Positions 9,946 through 18,609 of a DNA stretch of 64,000 nt are shown in pieces (within the stretch, counting starts at the first letter, position 1; each line of letters opens with the position of its first letter). A program made the translations under genes and the position numbers. The notes below the pieces were generated by a model that saw only the letters and a program-made list of their open reading frames with translations, ran no database searches and was not told where the DNA came from. Source of the stretch: Pedobacter sp. KBW06 (lineage in GTDB: Bacteria; Bacteroidota; Bacteroidia; Sphingobacteriales; Sphingobacteriaceae); NCBI RefSeq assembly GCF_003852525.1, contig NZ_QAJL01000003.1, positions 1,216,134 through 1,280,133 of the forward strand, read 5' to 3'.

Positions 9946-10620
9946 TTATTTTTTAATTTTTAGGCCTGAATGAAAGCTGGAATTGTAGTTTAACACATGC
10001 ATAATTCCATTTGCAGTGATCAGGTTATGCGTTTTGATGTTGGACTCATAGTTGACTGTATCCATTTTAGTTTTACGGTGTTCATAAACAATTTTGAATC
10101 TTCCCTGTCCGATGGCAGTTACCCCGCCATTATCGTAATTTTCCCTGACTCCGGAAATGAACAGGCTATCTCCGTTATTGTCTTTATAATACTTCTTTCC
10201 ATCGGCATAAGCTTTCTCGATATCGATTCTCGAATTCGGTATAATCAACCTGTTTAACAATAGCCTTAAAGTATCCAGGTTCATCTTACTCAATGGGCGG
10301 TTAAGTTGTTTCAGATCTGAGGGGTTGGGCTTGTATTGATTCTGAAACAGCACCACACTTTCATTACATGGAGGAAAAAACGTAATGCCTGGCTGGTTGA
10401 TTAGATTTTTTGTCCCCGTCATGTCAATAATTTTCATCAATGAGTCGAAATTCCGGGCCTGATGACTTTTTAAATAATCGTACATGTTCATCGCTTTTTC
10501 GGCTTCTGACTGCGATGCCAGACCGCCGTCAAAATAATAATCCTTCTTTTTGCAGGCCGCAATGATGGACATACAGATACAGGCGTAAATGATTATTTTG
10601 GTTTTATTTATCTTTTTCAT
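9946..10620 (-). CDS. Fasciclin (FAS1) domain lipoprotein
   Basis: A 224-residue lipoprotein if it starts at the ATG at 10620, which gives a clean signal peptide MKKINKTKIIIYACICMSI ending at an AAC lipobox. A longer in-frame start at 10674 would put 18 charged residues before the signal and is less likely. The mature part resembles a divergent FAS1 fold: YDYLKSH...FDSLMKIID near the start, TFFPPCNESV (the FAP-type 'ftvfaPtn' box), a middle LLLNRLIIPN segment, and the closing TANGIMHVLN box. FAS1 domains mediate adhesion or protein contacts; here it probably accompanies the SusCD pair on the cell surface. Confidence 0.82.
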   Translation of the reverse strand: MKKINKTKIIIYACICMSIIAACKKKDYYFDGGLASQSEAEKAMNMYDYLKSHQARNFDSLMKIIDMTGTKNLINQPGITFFPPCNESVVLFQNQYKPNPSDLKQLNRPLSKMNLDTLRLLLNRLIIPNSRIDIEKAYADGKKYYKDNNGDSLFISGVRENYDNGGVTAIGQGRFKIVYEHRKTKMDTVNYESNIKTHNLITANGIMHVLNYNSSFHSGLKIKK

Positions 10621-10688
10621 TGGAATACATTTGTTCTTATATTGATTTTCTTCAATCTTTTCAATGGATTTCATGGCAGGCTCAGGAT

Positions 10689-12140
10689 TTATCTCCAGAA
10701 GCTGTTTTGAGTAAGTACAAAATTACTCGCCGCTATATTTGCTGCGGTTAATGGCAATAGCCATGCACCTGCTTCATACCAGTCTGCCTGCTTGATTTTA
10801 CTATGGTATTTGGCCATTTTTCTCGTTCTGACCAGGTCAAAGAAATAATGCCCTTCACCAATCAACTCTTTTCTACGTTCGATCAGAATGGTATCTGCCA
10901 GCACTCCACCACTGGTATATACCGGTCTTTTTGCCCTGTTCCGGATTTTATTCAATTCGGTAATGGCCTCTCCCGGTCTGCCAAGGGCCTCCAATGCTTC
11001 TGCACGAAGCAGGATCACATCTGCAAGGCGGGTAATGACGATATTCGATTCATTGATGTTCTGGGACGCGGTATCTCCCTGAGCTTTAAGTGTGCGGTAC
11101 TTTCCGAAAAAAAGAATTTCTTTAGTCCAGGTATCCTTGATAAACCATACATCTCTGCGCGTATCCCTTACTCCTGTAGGGAACAACAAAGCCCTGTTTG
11201 CAGGGGTAAAACCCAGGACATAATCATCAGTTCCACCACCACCATCACTCTGATCTTTATACCATGGACGTCCAAGTGTTCTGCCGTACACTTTATTTCT
11301 TTGCAACTCATTGTTTCTTGAGTCAAAATCAAGCTCAAAGATTCCCTCCTGCGACTTGCCGATAAAAATCGAGATCAGTGCTGCAGAATCCTGTACCAGA
11401 CTATAAGTTCCTCCGGTGATCACGGTGTTACATAGTTTTTCACATTCATCGTACTTACGTAACCAGCCCATCACATGCGCTTTGATCGCAGCAGCGGCTC
11501 CTTTTGTTGCCCTGGTTGACTTTTCGGTATAGTTGTTTTGCAAACTCGCGATCGCGACATCCAGGTCCTCATTAATCAGCTTAAACACCTCTTCCTGGGG
11601 AGCACGTGGAATATTGGTAATTTCCACTGCCTTTGTGCTCAATGGGACATCTCCATACAAACGGGCCAGATAGAAATAGCACAATGCCCTGATGAACTTC
11701 GCTTCACCGATATACCTTTCTTTTTCATTGACCTGATATCCGCTAATTTTTGGAATAGTTTCCAGCAGCAGGTTACACTGTGCAATTGTTTTATAATAGC
11801 CATTCCAGTTTCCTGCTCCTGCCTGATATAAATCTCCCACACCACTTCTTCTTTGCAGGTCCGTTTCCAGTCTGGATCCGCCATTTTTAGCCTTATTGAA
11901 ATTTTCCCCCTGAATGTCTCCAAATAAAAAGACCTGATCCGGAAGAAAAGTCCTCAGTATGGCATAAGCTCCTGCCACCCCGTGGTTGATGTCGGCCGGT
12001 GTTTTAAAGGCATTGGCTTCAGTTGGACTTTGAATGATGTCTCTATCAATAATTTTTTTGCAGGATGTGATGATAAAAAACAGCCCTATTATCATTAACC
12101 CTAATTTTGGGTACTTATGTTTGATCATGGTCATTGACAT
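10689..12140 (-). CDS. SusD/RagB-family nutrient-binding lipoprotein
   Basis: The ATG at 12140 gives 483 residues. A longer reading from a TTG at 12158 would overlap susC and is not favoured; a third candidate is the ATG at 12128. The lipobox is ITSC in LGLMIIGLFFIITSC. The body carries the canonical SusD architecture: the SPTEANAFKTPADINHGVAGAYAIL opening, RFIRALCYFYLARLYGDVPL-type TPR helices and a C-terminal LNKIRNRAKRP with ERRKELIGEGHYFFDLVR. It follows the SusC stop by 7 bp, so translation is probably coupled. Confidence 0.93.
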   Translation of the reverse strand: MSMTMIKHKYPKLGLMIIGLFFIITSCKKIIDRDIIQSPTEANAFKTPADINHGVAGAYAILRTFLPDQVFLFGDIQGENFNKAKNGGSRLETDLQRRSGVGDLYQAGAGNWNGYYKTIAQCNLLLETIPKISGYQVNEKERYIGEAKFIRALCYFYLARLYGDVPLSTKAVEITNIPRAPQEEVFKLINEDLDVAIASLQNNYTEKSTRATKGAAAAIKAHVMGWLRKYDECEKLCNTVITGGTYSLVQDSAALISIFIGKSQEGIFELDFDSRNNELQRNKVYGRTLGRPWYKDQSDGGGGTDDYVLGFTPANRALLFPTGVRDTRRDVWFIKDTWTKEILFFGKYRTLKAQGDTASQNINESNIVITRLADVILLRAEALEALGRPGEAITELNKIRNRAKRPVYTSGGVLADTILIERRKELIGEGHYFFDLVRTRKMAKYHSKIKQADWYEAGAWLLPLTAANIAASNFVLTQNSFWR

Positions 12141-12147
12141 TAAATAT

Positions 12148-15100
12148 TTACAATTCAAAATTAAATCCGATGTTAAACTTCTTAGGAATTGGGTATCCGT
12201 TTCCCTGTTCTACACCATAGTAATCGACATTCTCCGGGTCAACTCCGGAATATTTGGTCAGCAGCAGTAAATTATCTACACTGGCAAAAACCCGCAGTCT
12301 TCTGCCATTAAAACGTTTGATAAATTTCTGTGAAAAATCATAAGAGAAACTGATGTTCCTCAGTCTGAGAAAGCTGCCGTCTTCGAGAAACAAGCTACTG
12401 TTACCGATATAATTTCCGATAAAATCGTAGTTGACCTGATCTTTTCTCCAGGGATTGATCGTTGGATATTTCGCATCCGGATTTGAAGGGGTCCAGATGT
12501 CATATTTGGAAATGTCTACGAAGTTTCTTTGTCCTCCGGGAAAGTTCAGGTTACCTCCACCTTCCCAGCCTATGCTTCTTAAACGGTCGTTTAGTGTCTT
12601 ATTGAGGACTTTATTTCCGATAGAATAGGTCATAAAGACATCCAGCTGAATGGCTGAACCGGATTTGAAGGCATAACGAAAAGAGTGGTTTAAACTTCCG
12701 TATACTTTAGGGTTCGGATCTCCCATATACACCTTATCCGAATAATCGTCGTCGTCCAGGCGAATCAGTCCGTCACCATTCTGATCTTTGAAAATGATGT
12801 CTCCAGCCTGGTAAGAACCACCAAAACTACCTACATTTTTATAGATGGAACGCAGTTTTGCTCCGGTATACTGGTTAATCGGCACTTCATCATTCGACTT
12901 ATATACCCCCATATACTCATAGAGATAGAAACCATTCAATGGTCTGCCGATCTGTAAATAAGGTCCTGTTGCCCCCCTGCTGATACTTCTTCCAAATTCA
13001 GGAAGTTTGAGCAAGGTGTTTTTATTTTTTGAAGCATTTAAAGTGATGTTGTACTGGAAGGCATTGTTCACAGGCAAGGTATATACCGTTATTCCCAGAT
13101 CAAAACCTTTATTTGAAACTGCACCACCATTGATAAATCGCTTACTGAAACCACTTGTACTAGGCAAAGGATCATCAAACAGGAAGTTGTCCGATTTCTT
13201 ATAGTAATAATCAAAGGTTGTTGTTAAACGTCCGTTAAACAACTCCAGATCAAGTCCCCCGCCATAGTTTACAGAACTTTCCCAGGTTAAATCAGGGAGG
13301 GGAATTCCGTTTGAACCTTCATAGTTTGGGGCAAGGATCGATACACCTCCATAGGTCAGATTGGCGTTATACTTACCTACAGCCAGATAGCTGTCGTCAT
13401 ATTGCTTACCTGCCCGGCCATAGCTTCCACGCACTTTACCGAGGTTAAACCAGCTGCCTGCCAATTTCTCGAAAAATGATTCTTTAGAAAAAATCCAGCC
13501 TACCGAAGCGGAAGGAAAGTAACCCCATCTGTTGTCTTTACCAAATTTAGAGGAACCGTCGCCTCTCATGGCCAGCTGAAGAATATATTTAGCCTTGTAA
13601 TCGTAGGTCAGACGACTGTAATAGCCCAAAGCACCATAATTGGTATTGTTTGTTCCCAGGAAAATATCCGTTTGAGGATAACCTGAAATCACTTGCTGGG
13701 CATCACTTGGCCCGTTCTTACCGGATCCGGTAATCGCATCAAATGTACTGACATTGATGGAGTTTCCCACCACGAAATCAAAAGAGTGTACGTTGTTAAA
13801 GGTATGGTGTGCCCTCAGATAGGTTTCACTTAAAAGGTTGAGTGTTTCAGCAGAATAGTAGGAAGCAGAAGTCAGCCCGTTGCTCGCTGCCTGCGAGGGC
13901 GTAAAGCCCCGTTGGCGGTCAAAATTATAAGTTGCAGAAGCGCGTGAAGTTAAGTTCAGCCATTTCAGGATATCATAAGAAGCCTCCAGTTTACCAAGCA
14001 CCATTCTGCTCAGGTTCAGGTTAACCGATTTATTGTAGGCATCCAGATAGCGGCTGAAATAGCCGCTCTGCGGAGAAGGAAATAAAGAAGAGGTAAAATC
14101 ATTCCCAATCACCGAAGCCAGGTTGTTGGCGCCTCTTTTTGCACTCGCATCTACCTGATTCAAAATTGCCTGCCCTGAAATACTCAATCCGGGTGTTGGA
14201 TTGAACTGTCCTGTATAACTTAAGGCGTATCTTTTAAATCCAGACCCAACCACTACCCCGGTTTCATCATAATAATCAGCGCCCACTCTGTAGTTGGCAT
14301 TTTCAGTTCCTCCGCTAATGCCCAGGTTTACATTTTTAAACAGCGCATTTTTGAATAAAATTCCCTGCCAGTCGGTAGAGTTGTTATAAAATGAATTTAA
14401 GCTGTCGGTCAGTTCTACTCCCAAATAGCCATAAGAGTTTTTCGGGTTTCCTGCCGAACCGAGATTTCCTTCCTGGGTAATTTTCTGGTAAGTATCCCAA
14501 AGCCTGATTTTCTGACCCCTTTCTGCATTTCCACCAATTGTAGCCCTTAATTCGGGTGTAGTAGATAAGCCAAACTGCGCATTCACTGCAACAACTGGTT
14601 TTCCGATTTTTCCTCTTTTGGTTTTGATCATGATCACTCCATTTGCTCCCCTTGAACCATAGATGGCAGTAGAGGAAGCATCCTTCAATACGTCGATAGA
14701 CTCTACATCGTAAGGGTTGATCCCTGCCAGTAAACTCGTGAGCGACTGGTTAGGATTGGAGGCATTGAAATTATCCTGTTCCATTGGCACTCCATCAATC
14801 ACAAATAAAGGCGGACTTACAATGTTAGAATTGGCGTCCCTGGAAACGGCAGCTAAGCCCCTCACCTGGATATTACTTCTTCCCCCCGGCAAGCCCGTAT
14901 TGTTCTGCACCAATAGTCCTGGAACCAATCCCTGCAACATATTTTCTATCGTTGCATGCGGTTTATTCATCAGTTTTTCTCCGCTGACAGAGGAGATCGA
15001 CCCCGTTACTTTTAATTTAGATTGCTCTCCGTAACCGATCACTACTACGTCATCTAACTGAGACTGATCTTCCAGCAGGGTAATTTTCAGCTTATCCTCT

Positions 15101-15687
15101 CCTTTCACCGGTACTTCTTTAGGCTTATAACCTAAGGAACTAAACACCAGTATATCCGTATCCTCCACGCTCAGGCTAAAACTTCCTGAGCCATCAGTAA
15201 AAGTTCCTTTTTTACTGTTCTTTACCCGGACATTTACGCCCGGGAGTGGCAATCCCTTCGTATCTACGACTTTTCCGGTAATTATTTTTGCGGTGGTAAT
15301 GGTGTTACCGGATTCTTCTTCCCTCTTTCTAACCACAATCGTGTTTTGATTGATCGCATAAGTTAAAGGTTGCCCTTCGAAACACTTCTCCAGTACGGAA
15401 TTCAGGGATTCGTCGGTTACCCGAAGCGTCACCCGCCTGGCTTCTTTTATTAATTTAGGGCTATACAGGAAGGTAAAACCACTTTGTTTTCTTATTTTCA
15501 CGAAGAGTAGCTCCAGGGAGGCATTCTTTTCGGACAAGGTGATTTTTTGAGCAAATCCGCTTGCGCTAACCTGTAAAAAAGCGGTAATCATTAACACAAC
15601 GGTCATTTTTATGCGCATGATGATTTGTTTTTTTATGCGCAGCCGACTGTTTTCATACGCCGACCGGCAATGAATATTTTTATTCAT
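12148..15687 (-). CDS. SusC-family TonB-dependent transporter with STN domain
   Basis: A 1179-residue outer-membrane transporter. It has a signal sequence (about 25-46, ending SASGFAQ), a secretin/TonB N-terminal (STN) domain (about 47-120), a carboxypeptidase-regulatory domain (about 138-215, ITGKVVDTKGLPLPGVNVRV), a TonB box near DDVVVIGYGEQ, the SusC plug marks PLFVIDGVPM and LKDASSTAIYGSRGANGVIMI, and a long barrel ending FNIGFNFEL. An STN domain normally talks to a FecR-type anti-sigma factor; the FecR and ECF sigma genes directly upstream make a complete signalling module. Transcription continues into SusD, the fasciclin protein and the DUF5007-type gene. Confidence 0.95.
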   Translation of the reverse strand: MNKNIHCRSAYENSRLRIKKQIIMRIKMTVVLMITAFLQVSASGFAQKITLSEKNASLELLFVKIRKQSGFTFLYSPKLIKEARRVTLRVTDESLNSVLEKCFEGQPLTYAINQNTIVVRKREEESGNTITTAKIITGKVVDTKGLPLPGVNVRVKNSKKGTFTDGSGSFSLSVEDTDILVFSSLGYKPKEVPVKGEDKLKITLLEDQSQLDDVVVIGYGEQSKLKVTGSISSVSGEKLMNKPHATIENMLQGLVPGLLVQNNTGLPGGRSNIQVRGLAAVSRDANSNIVSPPLFVIDGVPMEQDNFNASNPNQSLTSLLAGINPYDVESIDVLKDASSTAIYGSRGANGVIMIKTKRGKIGKPVVAVNAQFGLSTTPELRATIGGNAERGQKIRLWDTYQKITQEGNLGSAGNPKNSYGYLGVELTDSLNSFYNNSTDWQGILFKNALFKNVNLGISGGTENANYRVGADYYDETGVVVGSGFKRYALSYTGQFNPTPGLSISGQAILNQVDASAKRGANNLASVIGNDFTSSLFPSPQSGYFSRYLDAYNKSVNLNLSRMVLGKLEASYDILKWLNLTSRASATYNFDRQRGFTPSQAASNGLTSASYYSAETLNLLSETYLRAHHTFNNVHSFDFVVGNSINVSTFDAITGSGKNGPSDAQQVISGYPQTDIFLGTNNTNYGALGYYSRLTYDYKAKYILQLAMRGDGSSKFGKDNRWGYFPSASVGWIFSKESFFEKLAGSWFNLGKVRGSYGRAGKQYDDSYLAVGKYNANLTYGGVSILAPNYEGSNGIPLPDLTWESSVNYGGGLDLELFNGRLTTTFDYYYKKSDNFLFDDPLPSTSGFSKRFINGGAVSNKGFDLGITVYTLPVNNAFQYNITLNASKNKNTLLKLPEFGRSISRGATGPYLQIGRPLNGFYLYEYMGVYKSNDEVPINQYTGAKLRSIYKNVGSFGGSYQAGDIIFKDQNGDGLIRLDDDDYSDKVYMGDPNPKVYGSLNHSFRYAFKSGSAIQLDVFMTYSIGNKVLNKTLNDRLRSIGWEGGGNLNFPGGQRNFVDISKYDIWTPSNPDAKYPTINPWRKDQVNYDFIGNYIGNSSLFLEDGSFLRLRNISFSYDFSQKFIKRFNGRRLRVFASVDNLLLLTKYSGVDPENVDYYGVEQGNGYPIPKKFNIGFNFEL

Positions 15688-15934
15688 ACTTTTGTATAGT
15701 TTGGGTTGAAATTAAATGGTCTTCAGAAATTCATTTGGCTGATCCCAGACCTTTGTCGGGAGGTGGTTCGAAGCACTTCCCGGCTTTTTCTCCGGATCGC
15801 CATGTAGGTGGGGCGTATCTATTTCTTCATATGTTGTTGGTTTAGGTGAGTTGATCAATTGCTTTTCACAGGCAGATGATTTTTTGATATGAGTGGTTAG
15901 TTCATATTTATGCGGTTTTATTGATGCTATCGTA

Positions 15935-17134
15935 TTAGTTTGCGATAACTGTAATTCTCCTTCCTTCTACTTTAAAATGAACTATTCCTGTTAATTTCAG
16001 TGTTTTCAACACTTCAGATACATTTTGAAAACGGGATACTGAACCTGCAAGGTCCTGATCTCCAATATTGCCTTCGTACACGACCTCCATATCATACCAA
16101 CGTGCAATTTTTCTCATTGCAGCAGGGATACTCTCGGCATTGAATACAAAGAATCCGTTTTTCCAGGCCATGCTCTCTTCGGCATCCACCTCTTTCAGCA
16201 GAAAAGTATTTCCATCCAGCTGAGCCTGTTGTCCGGGTTTAAGGATGACCTGACGTTGATTAGAGGTACTCGTCACCTTTACACTTCCTTCCAGCAGTGT
16301 GGTCCTTGTCCCCTCTTCGTCATCATAACTATTGATGTTAAAATGTGTACCCAGAACCTCTACACTTTGCTGTTTGCACAGTACCATAAAAGGTTTGTCT
16401 TTATTTTTTGCAATCTCAAAATAGGCTTCCCCATTGAGCTCCACCTGACGTTCTTTTCCGGTAAATAAAACAGGAAACTTTAAAGTGGAGGCGGCATTCA
16501 GCCAGACGGCACTGCCATCGGGAAGGTTGATTTGGTATTGTCCGCCTCTGGGTGTGGAAATCGTATTGTATCTTGTTGGATCTTCTTCTGAAACCGGGGC
16601 AGAATTATAAATCAGCTGCCCGTCTTTCGTTTTGGTAATGCGGAGCCCCGACTGACTGATGATGGTGCCCGTTTTTGCAGAATCCAGGTCGATGACTTTT
16701 CCATCTGCCAGCGTTAAAATGGCTTTATTTCCACCCGGAGCCACGTCATTAAGCCCTATAGACGCATTCCTGGTTTCCGGTTTCTGCTGTTGAGGGGGAT
16801 AAAAGAATAATCCGGCAGCAACCATCAGCAACAAACTCGCGGCAATGGCCAGGTAAGTTTTCCGGGAGGGCTTAGCCCTCTGCTCTTCCTTTTGGTACAA
16901 GCGGATAACCGGGGCCTCCTGATCCAGACTCCGTTCTATCCTTTGGATCAGACTGCCGTCCGGGATTTCGACGCCCGGATGCCGGGTCAGCACTTCCTCC
17001 CAAAGCTTCAGAATGGACAAGTACGCCTTCTGATCAGCTTGCTGAAGCAATTTCTGAAAAGCAGCATTTTGTTCAGCATTCAGTTCACCTGTTGCCAATT
17101 GTTCCAGCAGTTCTTTGGTCTCTTGTCGGTTCAT
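15935..17134 (-). CDS. FecR-family anti-sigma factor
   Basis: A 399-residue single-pass inner-membrane regulator. It has a cytoplasmic N-terminal part (about 1-95, sigma-binding), one membrane helix (about 96-112, TYLAIAASLLLMVAAGLFF), a periplasmic FecR domain (about 195-300: TPRGGQYQINLPDGSAVWLNA, GEAYFEIAKNKDKPF, VLGTHFNINSY, LLEGSVKV) and a C-terminal STN-like tail (SMAWKNGFFVFN through GIVHFKVEGRRITV). It receives the signal from the STN domain of the SusC protein encoded 247 bp downstream and controls the sigma factor encoded 78 bp upstream. The paralogue at 61287 has the same layout. Confidence 0.94.
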   Translation of the reverse strand: MNRQETKELLEQLATGELNAEQNAAFQKLLQQADQKAYLSILKLWEEVLTRHPGVEIPDGSLIQRIERSLDQEAPVIRLYQKEEQRAKPSRKTYLAIAASLLLMVAAGLFFYPPQQQKPETRNASIGLNDVAPGGNKAILTLADGKVIDLDSAKTGTIISQSGLRITKTKDGQLIYNSAPVSEEDPTRYNTISTPRGGQYQINLPDGSAVWLNAASTLKFPVLFTGKERQVELNGEAYFEIAKNKDKPFMVLCKQQSVEVLGTHFNINSYDDEEGTRTTLLEGSVKVTSTSNQRQVILKPGQQAQLDGNTFLLKEVDAEESMAWKNGFFVFNAESIPAAMRKIARWYDMEVVYEGNIGDQDLAGSVSRFQNVSEVLKTLKLTGIVHFKVEGRRITVIAN

Positions 17135-17212
17135 TTAATGGGGCCGTTTAAGAGTAAGACAGCAAGCCTTTACAATTAGACACCTCCAAATGAAAAAAAA
17201 TAAAAATATTTA

Positions 17213-17827
17213 TTATTTGATCTTAAAAACTGCCGAACAGCATAGGATGATCGCTGTTAAATCCGCGTGGACGCGTAGGTATTCCTTAAGGTACCGGACT
17301 GCGGAATAGAGTTGTTTTTTCACCATAGACTTAGAAATCTGCAATTCCGCAGCAATTTCATCATGCGACATTTCCTGGTACACACTCATTTCAAATACCT
17401 GTTTACGTTTTGGTGGCAGAAGATTGACTGCATTTTGTACCAGTTTATTGTACTGGGCACTGATGAAGGGTTCATCGGCCTGATTTCCAACAGCATCACT
17501 ATGGCTGCTGATATAATCAATTGCTTTTTGTTTTACTTTGCCATGTTCATAGATGTTAACCAGCCGGTTTCTGGCCATACGGTACAGGTAACTGTTAAAA
17601 GAGCTGATACGGGAAAGTTCCTCTTTTCGCTCCCAGACCTTCATAAACAGATCGTGGAGAATTTCTTCTGTATCCGCTCTGGAAGAATTTACGAAGGGAT
17701 AAATATATTTATATAATCTCGGGAGATAAAACTTATAAATTGCCGCAAATGCTTCACGATTACCCGTAGCGGCATCCTGAAGCAGCATACGTTCTCCCTG
17801 GAGCTCGTGCTGTCCTTTATTTTCCAT
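17213..17827 (-). CDS. ECF sigma factor (FecI/RpoE-like)
   Basis: A 204-residue RNA polymerase sigma-70 factor. Region 2 spans about 20-95 (FYLPRLYKYIYPFV, DTEEILHDLFMKVWERKEEL, SYLYRMARNRLVN). Region 4 spans about 135-185 with the helix-turn-helix MSHDEIAAELQISKSMVKKQL. A short hydrophobic tail (LTAIILCCSAVF) follows, as in the second ECF protein of this window. It heads the sigma-FecR-SusC-SusD locus and should activate that locus when the cognate glycan is sensed. Confidence 0.94.
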   Translation of the reverse strand: MENKGQHELQGERMLLQDAATGNREAFAAIYKFYLPRLYKYIYPFVNSSRADTEEILHDLFMKVWERKEELSRISSFNSYLYRMARNRLVNIYEHGKVKQKAIDYISSHSDAVGNQADEPFISAQYNKLVQNAVNLLPPKRKQVFEMSVYQEMSHDEIAAELQISKSMVKKQLYSAVRYLKEYLRVHADLTAIILCCSAVFKIK

Positions 17828-17892
17828 TTAAAAAGATCCCCCTTCTTTTGATTGCCGTTAAACCAAAGCTAAGTAAAATAAATGTTACTTAT

Positions 17893-18582
17893 TTAATTCA
17901 GGTTGAACTTATCATTTCTGACCTGCACCACGTTAGAAGCGGAGATAATCCCTACGATCAGTATACCGATCAGGACCGCCAGGGCAATCTGCAGGGTGGA
18001 ATATAGTTTACTTCTGGAAACCATGGACGCGGAACTCTGGATCAGTTCCTGTCCTACCTGCGTCTGAATGTTCATCAGATCGGTCAGCTTTTCCATCGTT
18101 TTCAAACCATTTTCTCTTCCTATCGTTTCGTACAATTTCCTGCCATCTTCCAGGGTATGGCTAAGACTGAGCGCCATTACATGTTGTTCTGCGGCAATTA
18201 AGCCCATTAAGCGGTTCTTTAATTCTGCGAGTTGCTGTTTTTCCTTTTTGACCAGGAAAGTTTTCTCATACTTTTTCAGCAGGGAATCTATTGTCTTGTT
18301 GAAAGAGCTAAACTGTTCTTTTAATCCTGCGGCATCAGGTTGGGACAGCTTACCGGAATAGAGGAAGCTATCCAGCGCATATTTTTTAGCAAAAATATTT
18401 TCTGCAATATAAAACAGATCTGTAGCCGGTACCAGGCGATCGTTATACATGGACACGAACGATTCGTTCATGCTTTTCACACTCTTATCCTCTAAAATTC
18501 TGATCAAGATCATACACGCCATAATTGCAAACAGGAGTGTGGCGATTTTCATTTTCTGTTTTATAGAATAAGCAAATTTCAT
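17893..18582 (-). CDS. Membrane protein with MCP-type four-helix-bundle sensor domain
   Basis: A 229-residue protein with an N-terminal membrane helix (about 12-29, KIATLLFAIMACMILIRIL), a long helical periplasmic part (about 35-185) with the VKSMNESFVSMYNDRLVPATDLF start typical of 4HB_MCP_1 sensors, and a second membrane helix near the C-terminus (about 197-218, LQIALAVLIGILIVGIISA). Only about ten cytoplasmic residues follow. There is no HAMP, methyl-accepting, kinase or cyclase domain, so it is a sensor half without an output domain. It could act through a partner protein. It is encoded between the sigma gene and the helicase gene. Confidence 0.8.
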   Translation of the reverse strand: MKFAYSIKQKMKIATLLFAIMACMILIRILEDKSVKSMNESFVSMYNDRLVPATDLFYIAENIFAKKYALDSFLYSGKLSQPDAAGLKEQFSSFNKTIDSLLKKYEKTFLVKKEKQQLAELKNRLMGLIAAEQHVMALSLSHTLEDGRKLYETIGRENGLKTMEKLTDLMNIQTQVGQELIQSSASMVSRSKLYSTLQIALAVLIGILIVGIISASNVVQVRNDKFNLN

Positions 18583-18609
18583 ATCATTTAATACTAGGTT
18601 AGCTGACGA

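Noticed and set aside
10621..10674. Upstream start for the fasciclin lipoprotein
   Set aside because: It would place 18 charged residues before the signal peptide; the ATG at 10620 gives a normal lipoprotein N-terminus.
12141..12158. TTG start of the SusD gene overlapping susC
   Set aside because: ATG codons at 12140, 12134 and 12128 follow within a few codons and give a better signal peptide.
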